Positions 44,582-53,727 of a stretch of 64,000 nucleotides of DNA are shown here, one piece after another (the first letter of the stretch is position 1; each line of letters begins with the position of its first letter). The DNA is from Phanerochaete sordida. Taxonomy: Eukaryota > Basidiomycota > Agaricomycetes > Polyporales > Phanerochaetaceae. Below the pieces are notes generated by a model, which was not told the origin of the DNA, ran no database searches, and saw only the letters and a list, made by a program, of their open reading frames with translations. The position numbers were made by a program, and so were the translations under genes. The stretch spans positions 33,245 through 97,244 of the forward strand of contig BPQB01000109.1 in the NCBI GenBank assembly GCA_019973155.2. The letters run 5' to 3'.

Positions 44582-46087
44582 TCAAACGCTGGCCGAACGA
44601 GCCTGCGCAACGGCACGAGCGACGTAACGCCAGTGGAGCGCATCTCTATCGGCATGCGCCAGGTCCTCTTCGTCCCAATAAGAATCAAACTTGAAGGACG
44701 CGTTCGGATAAACAAGGGATATGTATCTAGCGACCGGCTCCCAACGCTTTTCTTCGAGGGGCGAGCCATCAAGTTGAAGGCATATGGGCGTGAGCGAGCG
44801 GACACTCGGCGGGCCAGTGGTAAGAGTACCAGAGGTGTCTAGTCTCGTGTGGATGTACTCCAGCGCCGGGAAGTGTGCCGCAAAGCTCTCGAGTACCTCC
44901 AGCGACCACCCAGGCTTATCGGAGTTGTACGCCGTAAGGCGACGCAGCTTGGGACAGCCTCGGGCGAGATCCGCGAGACGATAGCTGTCCATCGTCAGAC
45001 CTTGAAACTGGAACCGTAGTTCTTCGAGGTGGTGGAGGTATGAGATCGCGCGAGGGGGGAATGCTGTATGGATGGTGGCAAAGATTCCGCAGATGGTGAG
45101 ACAGCGGAGTTTGGGAAACTTTGTCAGCGCGTCGAACGTCTGGTGTATCGTACCTGACGATCCGTCCCCATGATAGCTGTAGAGGTGTACAGAGAGTTCA
45201 TGCAGATCCGGAGAGCTGATGGATCGCAACAGGTGGACGAGATGACGCAGATCCTCGACGTCGCCGATTTCGAGCTTCTGCAGCGCAGGAAACATCTTTT
45301 CGCGGGTCGCTCGAGTTCCAATCCCGTGGAAGCTGTCGGGTAGCGTAATCGAGAGTCGGCGGAGAGACGGAAGATAAGCCAGCCCTTCGAGAACGTCTAT
45401 GTGAATCGGAGGTTCGTCGCATTCGAGCTCCTCGAGTGCGTTGAAGCAGTGTATTATCTTGGCCGTGCCCTTCGGAAATCGGGGGACATTGAGACTTCGT
45501 AGACGCGGACAGGATATTGCCAGCTGGTGAACGAGGTGAAAGGAGGGGTCGTCGGAGATCTCGAGGCGGACGCTCTCGAGCTTGGGGCCTAGGAAAAGGA
45601 ACAAGTGCAGGTCGTGTGACGACGCTTCCGCGGCGGGCTCCGGTTCGAGAAAGCTAGAGTCTACTGCGAGCTTGCGAAGATTGGGAGTAATTCCTACGTC
45701 TCCCTGGGAGCGCAGTGTAAGGAGGGTCGGTAGGTGCTCGTTAAATTCATCCGTGTCCTGGCCGTCAATGACCAGAGATTTGACGCGCGCCGCATGCTTG
45801 AGGAACCGTCTCCAGTCCTGCCCGGGACTCATGTTCGCCCTAGATTTACAACGCATGCATAGATTACTTACCTGTGAGGGTGCAGAGCGCACGAATTCCT
45901 CGTCTGGAATGCACCTAAGGAGTGGCTCCAGCCTCGGCAACGTCTCCCAAAGGATATCACTCGCGGGCTCTGAGAATGTCCCGCACGTGGATGCCATCAT
46001 GGCAGCAGCCTTACGCTGCTGGCGGCCAGGTCCGTAAGATCGCAGAATCATGGTAAGAACTTCGGTGATGTTGAGAGCGCGATGCAT
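44582..46087 (-). CDS. F-box/leucine-rich repeat protein, paralogue 1
   Basis: The start MHRALNITEVLTMILRSYGP is the standard opening of agaricomycete F-box proteins; an F-box-like segment follows (MASTCGTFSEPASDILWETL). The rest is leucine-rich repeats, for example ISCPRLRSLNVPRFPKG, LPSLRRLSITLPDSFHG and FPKLRCLTICGIFA, ending in DREALHWRYVARAVAQ-like sequence. A 54-nt intron with GTAAGT donor lies near 45873-45820; it is a multiple of three and stop-free, so the frame is open through it, but the splice signals and the paralogue's layout favour splicing. F-box proteins link substrates to SCF ubiquitin ligases through Skp1; these lineage-expanded ones have unknown substrates. It is adjacent, same strand, to paralogue 2. 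Confidence 0.75.
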   Translation of the reverse strand: MHRALNITEVLTMILRSYGPGRQQRKAAAMMASTCGTFSEPASDILWETLPRLEPLLRCIPDEEFVRSAPSQVSNLCMRCKSRANMSPGQDWRRFLKHAARVKSLVIDGQDTDEFNEHLPTLLTLRSQGDVGITPNLRKLAVDSSFLEPEPAAEASSHDLHLFLFLGPKLESVRLEISDDPSFHLVHQLAISCPRLRSLNVPRFPKGTAKIIHCFNALEELECDEPPIHIDVLEGLAYLPSLRRLSITLPDSFHGIGTRATREKMFPALQKLEIGDVEDLRHLVHLLRSISSPDLHELSVHLYSYHGDGSSGTIHQTFDALTKFPKLRCLTICGIFATIHTAFPPRAISYLHHLEELRFQFQGLTMDSYRLADLARGCPKLRRLTAYNSDKPGWSLEVLESFAAHFPALEYIHTRLDTSGTLTTGPPSVRSLTPICLQLDGSPLEEKRWEPVARYISLVYPNASFKFDSYWDEEDLAHADRDALHWRYVARAVAQARSASV

Positions 46088-46439
46088 GCTGGGATGTGGC
46101 CGTGGTGGGTGTCGAGGGTCAAGGTGTGTTCGAGGGAAGCGCCTGCGAGGGGCGTATCTCTGTGGCGAGTGGCCACGGCACCAAGAATACCAATGAACGC
46201 GCGGCCTGGCTTTGCACGGCAGCGATTTCGATCAGACAACTGCAAGTTCAGCCGCTCAGACTCTATCGCAAGATCGCGTGCCTTCGACACAGCGCCCTTG
46301 GTACACACTTGTACGGCCGGTGGCGACTCGGACAGATCTGGCATATGCTCTGACGAAGACCGGGATCGCAAATATCTCTCTATGTAAGATTCCATGAGTT
46401 GAAGCATCAAATAGCGATACATGACACGAACTACCGCCC

Positions 46440-47966
46440 CTAGGGGCTGCCCGAACGCGCCTTTTTCACCGCCCGTCCAACATAGCGCCAGTTCAGCATG
46501 TTTTCGTCGACGTCCACGAGCTTCTCGTCTGCCCAATTCCGCCACAATGAATTGGACGTGAAGGTCGCGTTCGGGTACACGCGCGCAATGTACGCTGCGG
46601 TCGGCTCCCAGTGCTCCTTGCTGAGCTGCGAGCTCTCGAGATCGAGGGAGATGGGCACCTGTGAGCGCGCCTTGGGCTCGCCCAGCACAGGTGCGACCGT
46701 GGTGTCGAGCGTGATGATGAGATGCTCCAAGGCCGGAAGGTGGGTGGCGAAGCTCTCGAGCACGTCCAAGGTCCAGAACTGGTCACTGCCGTACTGCATC
46801 TTGAGGTGGCGCAGCTTCGGGCATGCGCGCCCTAGTTCTTCCGCACTGTGGTTGGTCGTGGACATGCCGCCGAGTGAGAACTCAAGCTTCTCGAGGTGAG
46901 ACAGCCTTAGAATTGCTTGCGGTGGGAAGTATGAGTAGACCTTTGTGTGAAAAGCCGAAATATCGAGGCTTCGCAGTGTAGTGAACTTTGACACGGCGTT
47001 GAGAGTTTTGAGCGCTTCGTCCGCTTGACACTGAGAGAGGAAAAGTGATAGATTGTGAAGCTGCTTGAGGTCCACAGAGCGGAGGAACTTGATGATGTGC
47101 TGCGGTTCTGAGGGGCCGCAAAGGTCGAGTGTTTTGAGGGCGGCAAACGGAAGCTGGTCGTGAGGCCCGCGACGCTCGATACGAGAGAAATCGTCTGGGA
47201 GCGCGACACAGAGTTCCCGGAGGGACGGTAGATATGCCATCTGGTCCAGAACGGATGCATCGATTGGGTTCTCGCTGCAGGAGAGCCCTTCGAGGGAACT
47301 GAAGCAGCGAACGAAGCCAACCGTCTCCGGGAAACTGTTCATGCCCAAGTATCGAAGCTGCGGGCAGGAAATCGCTAGCTGGTGAAGGAGCGGCATGCTA
47401 TCCTTGCCCCATGTCTCCAGTGTTGCGTTCTGGAGCTTAGGGCTCAGGAAGAGGTAGAGGTAGAGCGCATTGGACGGCTCAGGCTCTGGTGACGATGTGT
47501 GGTTGTCCGACGACAGAAAGTCGTACTCAACGACTAGCTGTCTGATGTTTGGGAGTAAGGCAGTCATTCCGCATGATCGTATCAACAGGAGTGCTTCTAT
47601 ATGTTCTTGAATGTCATCTGAGTCTTCGCCTTGCAGCTGAAGGGTTCTGACGCGTGCCGCGTGCTTCAGAAAACGTGCACATTCCTGCCAGCGCGAACCA
47701 CCGGGGAAATCAATATTCGCGGCTGATGCTATATCAGAAGAGTGTGTACTTACCTCCAAAGCCCGAGACCGACTCGATATCTTGTCAGGAAGGCACCCAA
47801 AAAGTGGCCCAGGACTCGACAAGTGTTCCCAGACGACGTCGTTGGCGGGCTCGGAGAACGTCCGACATGTGGACGCCATGGTGGCAGCTACCCGCCGTCG
47901 GTAGGGTTGGTTGATGGCGCGTAGAATTATCGTCAGAATCTCTGTGATTTGCAGGGCGCGATGCAT
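46440..47966 (-). CDS. F-box/leucine-rich repeat protein, paralogue 2
   Basis: The start MHRALQITEILTIILRAINQ and MASTCRTFSEPANDVVWEHL parallel paralogue 1, as do the tail LNWRYVGRAVKKARSG and many repeat units such as ISCPQLRYLGMNSFPET and LPSLRELCVALPDDFS. A GTAAGT donor follows the codons for SRALE, and an acceptor 69 nt later rejoins ECARFLKHAARVRTL, the block present in paralogue 1. This intron is also a multiple of three without a stop. Open reading continues upstream of the chosen ATG to 48131, but the MHRAL start matches the family and paralogue 1. Probably an SCF substrate receptor; substrate unknown. The 350-bp gap between the two genes shows no other feature. Confidence 0.75.
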   Translation of the reverse strand: MHRALQITEILTIILRAINQPYRRRVAATMASTCRTFSEPANDVVWEHLSSPGPLFGCLPDKISSRSRALEVSTHSSDIASAANIDFPGGSRWQECARFLKHAARVRTLQLQGEDSDDIQEHIEALLLIRSCGMTALLPNIRQLVVEYDFLSSDNHTSSPEPEPSNALYLYLFLSPKLQNATLETWGKDSMPLLHQLAISCPQLRYLGMNSFPETVGFVRCFSSLEGLSCSENPIDASVLDQMAYLPSLRELCVALPDDFSRIERRGPHDQLPFAALKTLDLCGPSEPQHIIKFLRSVDLKQLHNLSLFLSQCQADEALKTLNAVSKFTTLRSLDISAFHTKVYSYFPPQAILRLSHLEKLEFSLGGMSTTNHSAEELGRACPKLRHLKMQYGSDQFWTLDVLESFATHLPALEHLIITLDTTVAPVLGEPKARSQVPISLDLESSQLSKEHWEPTAAYIARVYPNATFTSNSLWRNWADEKLVDVDENMLNWRYVGRAVKKARSGSP

Positions 47967-48266
47967 GGTTGCTGGTCTCTGGTGGTCGTTGAAGGGCAAA
48001 GAGCGTCGTCCGACGAGCGCCCCGCCGTGCAAAAGAAGCGAGCGCGCGTCGGTCAGCCCTTGGGTCCGTCCACAATTCATCCTGACTTCAAGCTGAGAGC
48101 TGAAGAGAAAGTCGGAAAGTCTTCTCTGCATGCGGCAGCAGGTCGCTTATCCTCGCAGTTACAACCGGCATCTACGCAGCCCACACCATCCATAAAACAA
48201 AAAATTCAGAAATTCTATATGCTACACAATCCACCGCTCAAAACACACTGTCCATCCACCACTCAT

Positions 48267-51065
48267 CTACTCATCCTCAGGCGCGTCCCACATGACCTCC
48301 GGCGCATGCACCTGCGCGTGGCGCGCGCGCAGCAGCAGCTCGCGCCGGCGGTCGTTGCGCCAGTCGCGCCAGCCCGCGTACACGCTCAGCGCGAGCGCGA
48401 GCGTGCACGCTGCCGTCGTGAACATGAGGCTCCCCGCGTAGCACTCGCGGCCCTGCAGGCACTGGTGGCTCGAGTCGCTCGGCGCGCCCGTGTCTGCGCG
48501 CACGGCGAGGAGCGCGGCGGCGGTCGCGTTCGCGAGGGCGGCCGTCGCGTCGCCGGCGGGCTCGGCTGGCGCGTGCGCGTCGAGGTTGCGCCCGAACATG
48601 AGCGAGAAGATGTTGCCGCCGAGCATCGGCGCGAGCGAGACGAAGCCCCAGTTCTCCGAGAAGTGTGCTGCCGTGCAGACTGTGAGCTGGCGCAAGCGCA
48701 TGCATATAGGAGCAACTCACGCAGGCCGAACCATTCAATGGTGATCGTAGGGAAAAGCCCGAAGAGCCCACCATACGCAAGGCCGAGGAGCGCGCTGCCC
48801 TTCCAGAGGTCGCTCACGTCTTCGACAGCGTGCACGTACAGCTGCGATACGATGAAGCCCGCGGCGACGAGGCAGATGCACAACGAGCGCGGCAACCGGA
48901 GATGATTCTTGGTCGAGTCGGCGATCATACCTGGTCACCAAGTCAGACGGAGAAGAGAAGGGAGTAATACCTTCGACTTACCAATGATAATGCGCCCGAG
49001 GCAGTTCATGACGCTGACAGTCGAGACCTGGGTCGCCTGCCATTGCGCAGCCTTGCGGTCGTCAAAGTCGGGGTTGCCCTTCGCGAACAGGGCCTGCGAG
49101 ATCGAGCCGACGTTGTTGATGTACATGAGGCCCGTGCCACTGACTATATGCGCGCACAATCAGCAGACAGTTCGACGCGAGGCGGTGTACAGACGTACGG
49201 AGCGAGCACATGACGAAGAGCAGCCAGAAGTTGCCCGACGACGCGAGCGCTTTGCCACGGATGTTGGGCGCGCCATCGAGCAACTTGTCCTCAAAGTCGG
49301 GTCGCGAGCGCGCCGTCATGGAGCCGCGCGAGCGGTGGCGACTGCTGTCAGGCCGTGTCGGACTGAGGGCGAGCGCCCCGCGCGAGGGCGGCACGACGTA
49401 GTCTGTCGTCTGCTGCTCGTGCCTGCGCTCGAACGAGGGATCGAGGTGGTCTTCGTCCAGGAAACCGTCTTCGTCGCTGGCATGCCCGCCGAGGAGGTGC
49501 GTGTGGCTGTTGTTGTGCTCACGGTGGAACACTGCAGGTGATTCGGACGAGAACTCGTCCTCGTCCACAATCACCTCCGGGGCCTCGCCAAGCCGCCCGT
49601 ATTCGCTGTGTGGTAGCGGGATTGGGCGAACGAAGAAAAATCCGAGAACCATGGGGAGAGAAGTCCCAATGGCGAGCACGAGCAGGAATTCGGAGGTGTT
49701 TCCAGGGAAGATGACATGCGCTATCGTCGAGAAGAGGAAAGCGGAGAGGCCAAAGCCAGAGATCACGAGACCGACGACTGTCGCCCGCTGTATGCATGTC
49801 AGACACAGTATATATGCGTGTCAAAAGACTTACTAGATGATCAGGAAAGCTCTTCGCGGTGGAGTTTATTGAGCTCGTCAAGCCACCATTGCCTCCGATC
49901 CCTGTCAAGAAACTGCACAGCACGAGGGTCAGGAATGTAAGCGTGGATATGTCTTTCGCGTCGGCTGGAAGACCCTCGTCGAAGAAGTGGCGTATTCCAG
50001 TGTATCCAACCAGCAGTGTGACAAATGCCAGCGCGAGAAGCGATCTTGGCCCTTTGTGGTCGACGATCCAGCCCCAGACGGGGGCGGTGCCGTATACACC
50101 AACTGTTCGTGCGTGAGTCGGCGATTAGGACATGCAGGGCAGCAAACATACTGTTTCCCGACAAGCCAACGATATTCATCTGCGTGTGTGACAGATGCAA
50201 TCTTGCCGATAGTTGTGGGCCATAGGCTGTGGGGTAGGTCAGTTACGCACTCGGAATTTGGGATGAAGCGGAAAGCCAGAATGACTACGAAGAGCTGAAG
50301 TACAGAGCGTGCTCAGCACCCGCTGGACCCCTCAGAGACGAGTATGACTGCGTGAGACGCATACAGAAGCCGCGCCGGACCCGTACGACCAATCCAGTGG
50401 TGAGGAAGATACACGACAGCGGTCCACCGTCAGGACGGAGCGGTGGAAATGGAAGGAATCTGCGACTTTGCTTGAACGTCTCGAGACCAACGAGCGGGTA
50501 GCGTACAGTCGGAGCGGGATGAAGCAAGACACGGTGATCCAAAAGCGGTGCACTTGGAGGCGCAGACAAGCAACCTGCCATGGTCTGTACCACCGCAGCC
50601 CCGCAGAACCCTGCAGGTTCTGTTTGAGGGAGAGCCACGTTCAGAGGTGACCTGACGCTCTGAATCGTGGTTTCTGAGGACGGTGATAGACGATGGCACC
50701 ACGCGTATTCCGCTCAATTGGTCGCACAGGTACAGCACGAATGGCGGATACGCAGGATGACTGGGCCCGTGAGGTGCTTGTCTTTGAGCATACAGGTCAT
50801 TTTGGTGCCTGGTGTATTTCCAGCACCTTGGGATGCCGACGTATACGTTCCTTCGAGACGACCGCGTGCCCAAGGCTCAGCTCGGACCTGGAGAGAGGTA
50901 CATACCAGAGAAGACCTAGCGCAACATGAGCCCATCCCGTCACCCAGAGCAAGGTTCCGGGAGACGTACATAGTTCGTCCCCGATCCCAGAGACACCAGC
51001 AACGATGTGAAGAGCGTGGCGATACGCACCGCGCTGAAGAGCGCGGGTGGATGGGTGTATGTCAT
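48267..51065 (-). CDS. Nodulin-like major facilitator superfamily transporter
   Basis: The ATG at 51065 opens MTYTHPPALFSAVRIATLFT and ends its exon at SLGSGTNY before GTACGT. The next clear exon (about 50220) reads YGPQLSARLHLSHTQMNIVG. Later exons carry VYGTAPVWGWIVDHKGPRSL-like sequence, LVLCSFLTGIGGNGGLTSSI (about 49910), RATVVGLVISGFGLSAFLFS (about 49790), a hydrophilic central loop with many acidic and His residues (about 49600-49250), SGTGLMYINNVGSISQALFA (about 49140), GLAYGGLFGLFPTITIEWFG (about 48770) and HFSENWGFVSLAPMLGGNIF, with the stop near 48267. The order fits the nodulin-like MFS family (including yeast Mch1), 12 membrane segments with a long middle loop. Substrate unknown. 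Between exon 1 and the next there must be a tiny exon coding for about V-(Y/F)-S-A in an unusually long gap of about 750 nt. Confidence 0.8.
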
Positions 51066-51429
51066 GTCGACGTCGCCTGGAGACGGGGGAAGGTGGCGGA
51101 GGAGATTGGGAGAGGTGCCGCTATTCGCGGTGCCTGGACGTCGCCGACGCCGCCAGCAATGTCGTCGACGCCGTGGTCGACGTCGAGAAGATAAGAGTGG
51201 GTAAAGACGAGCGAGCGCATGCGGGCGCGCGGGGTCTGTCGCCCGGCAATCAAACAGCACGACGGCCTGCCGAAACGGGCGCCGAGACCCGCCAGAACCC
51301 GCACACGTGACACGCCCTCAATTGTGCGCGCGTCGCGGTCGCGTGGCGGGCCTTGTATTCTGTATTTTACCCCCCATTTTCCCTTCACCGCCATCTTCGT
51401 CCTCCACCTCCACCTCCTCGTCGGAAAAC
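51066..51429. promoter_or_regulatory. Shared promoter region of divergent MFS and p31comet-like genes
   Basis: The two start codons are 364 bases apart and point away from each other, so this stretch should hold both promoters. No clear TATA box was found. Confidence 0.5.
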
Positions 51430-53180
51430 ATGCTGCTCAAGCCCTCCCACGATGGCCCCGAGCCTCTCCACACGACGACAAAAATCAACGTCTTCACCGA
51501 CGACGCTCCGTCACCTGCACTCGCAGCGAAGCCGGCAGCGGATGAGGCGACGAGCGAGGCACAGCGCGTGCTGGCAGTGCCAACCGTGACACTAAACTAC
51601 GATGTGGTCTCGAGCGCGATGGCCGCCCGCCTTGCAACGTCCGTGCTCAGCCATGTGCTCTTCCTCAAGAGCCAGATCCCCTTGTGAGTGGCGGTTCGAC
51701 TTACACGTGTTCGTCGCGTGCTGAAGCGCGGCCAGCCCTGTCGTGCAGCTATCGTGTATGCCAGGGACACAGAAGGACTTGCGTGCAGCGAAGAAACGCG
51801 AGGAGCTCATGAGCGCGGTCGACACGCTCTCCTGCCACCTCCAGACGACGTTTGTCGCGCTTTCGGCGGCTCTGGCACAACGACAGAAGAGGCTTCAGAA
51901 CGGGGAGATCATTAAGACAGGCGACGCCGATGTTAACCCGATATACTTAGCCTACGTGCTTGGTTCTAGCGTCGGCGCAGCGAAAGCTCGTGTACTGTTC
52001 GCTGTGGATGGGCTTCAGGCAAAGGAGCGGATTGCAGAGGTTGATGCAGAGAGGCGGCCCGAGGCAGAATTCAGAGAGAGATTAGAAGACATTGAGGATG
52101 GATCCGGTGAGCACCAAATCGTGCAGCCTGCTGTCAACAGCAACGACAGTGGAAGTGGGAGCGACACAGAAGACTCCGCACAGGAGCCAAGCGAGTCTAG
52201 CGACGAAGATGAAGACGAAAACAGCGCGACGCCACCACCTCCGTCTCGCTCTCCCTCGCCTTCTCCACCGTCATCCATTGTTCCGGACACACCGCCGGCC
52301 ACGAGGCCGCCTCTATCCTTTCAGCCATTTGCAGACGGCCCATCGCCGCTACCAGGAGGAGAGCATGATTTGCCCCGGAAGTCATCGCCGCTGCAGTCTC
52401 GAAAAACTCTGGACCCGGCTCCCCAGCCAGCCGAGAAGCGAGGAATCCAGCCATCGAGCCACACGCTGTCGGAGAACGTCTCGCGGTTATCCATCCGCCC
52501 CAACCCCGGCTCTCCCCTCGCCCCGACGTCCTCGGCCCCCTCGTCATCCCTCTCGGAGAACACGCCGCCTCCAGCACGGCGCGCGCTCGGGCAGCGGGTG
52601 TTCGGTACGCCGCTCGCCACGAGCCTCTCTACCCCTGCTTCGCGGCCGACACTCGCGCCGACCGCGGGGAGCAGAGACACAGAGCAGCAGGCGCTCCGCG
52701 CCGCGGACCGGCTCCTCTCGCGCACGCTCGCGAACGCGTGCGCCGAGCCCGACGGCGGGCTCTCTGCCGAATTAGGTACGCAGTCCGCTCCCTCACCGAT
52801 GACTTGCAAATGCTCAAGTGGAGACGCTAGCACCGACACAGACGCACGTGCTCCTCCGCGCGCCGCGCAGCTTCGCGCACCCCGCATGGGTCCCGCGCCA
52901 GAACCTGAGCCGGACACTCGACGCGCAGCTGGACGCGTTCCTCGAGGACGTTGTTGTGCCGCCCGCGGATGATGTCTTGGACGCACAGCAGGCGCAGAAG
53001 CCCAAGAAGAAGGTGCGCACGGGTGTGAAGACCGAGGGCGTGTGGGTCTGCGCGCGCAGCGGGCCGCGCTTGCCTCTGCTCGGCACGCGGGAGAAGGTGG
53101 GAGGGGCAGAGGTGAGCGAGGAGGACGAGATGATCTGGTGGGCGTGGGACGGGAAGATTCTGGGCTTCTCTGAGTGGTAG
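51430..53180 (+). CDS. p31comet (MAD2L1-binding protein)-like protein
   Basis: Three exons, 51430-51683, 51736-52775 and 52819-53180. The first encodes TVTLNYDVVSSAMAARLATS then VLSHVLFLKSQIP, continued across the intron by FPVVQLSCMP. This 'hhxHhLFxxxQhPhPhxQL' pattern is the hallmark of p31comet, a HORMA-fold protein that binds Mad2 and helps TRIP13/Pch2 silence the spindle checkpoint. The next part is helical (ELMSAVDTLSCHLQTTFVAL), and residues about 210-430 are a Ser/Pro/acidic disordered insert. The third exon has HVLLRAPRSFAHPAWVPRQN and ends VKTEGVWVCARSGPRLPLLG with DEMIWWAWDGKILGFSEW, similar to the family's C-terminal strand. The large disordered insert is unusual compared with animal homologues. 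The assignment rests on motif pattern only. Confidence 0.55.
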
Positions 53181-53727
53181 GCGGAGAGCAGGGGGCGGGA
53201 CAATCTATGCGCTGGTTGGAAGAGGCCCTCATCACATTGAACAGACATTGCGCATTGCTACTGCATCTGACTCATTGCATGTACATACTGTATTTTACTG
53301 CAAGCTGTCGATATCGTTATCAATTTCCTTGCGATTTGTGCTGGACTGGATTAGATTGGTCTGTCGGAGACGAAAATGACGCCACAAAGCCTTCGGACTA
53401 CGAAATATAGGCGACTGAGTTTCATCTTCCTGTGGCTCCGCCTACGTTTATTTTCGGCAGTCCAGGTTTTGAGGGCAGCCTTGTGTTCAATTCCAACGTT
53501 TCGGAAGGTTATTATAAGCTCAGAGACCATGGGACTTTCTTTGAATTCGATTTGCAGTCATCTGTGCCCTTTCGTCCAATTTTTTGGATGGCCACAGCCT
53601 CCGGCAACAGCCGATCTGCCAGATATCGTGCATACGCTGCGCGCCAAGTCGTCCTCCTACGCCAACCACATTCCCCGAAAAGCTTGGAGACGCAGGCCAC
53701 GCGTAATTCACAATCTTCTAGACAGAC
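53181..53727. other. Intergenic stretch before the GH85 gene
   Basis: Short frames only. It holds the 3' flank of the p31comet-like gene and the promoter of the GH85 gene. Confidence 0.5.

Noticed and set aside
52321..53235. Antisense frame of 304 residues opposite the p31comet-like gene
   Set aside because: Ser/Arg/Pro-rich mirror of a disordered Ser/Pro coding region; no motif.
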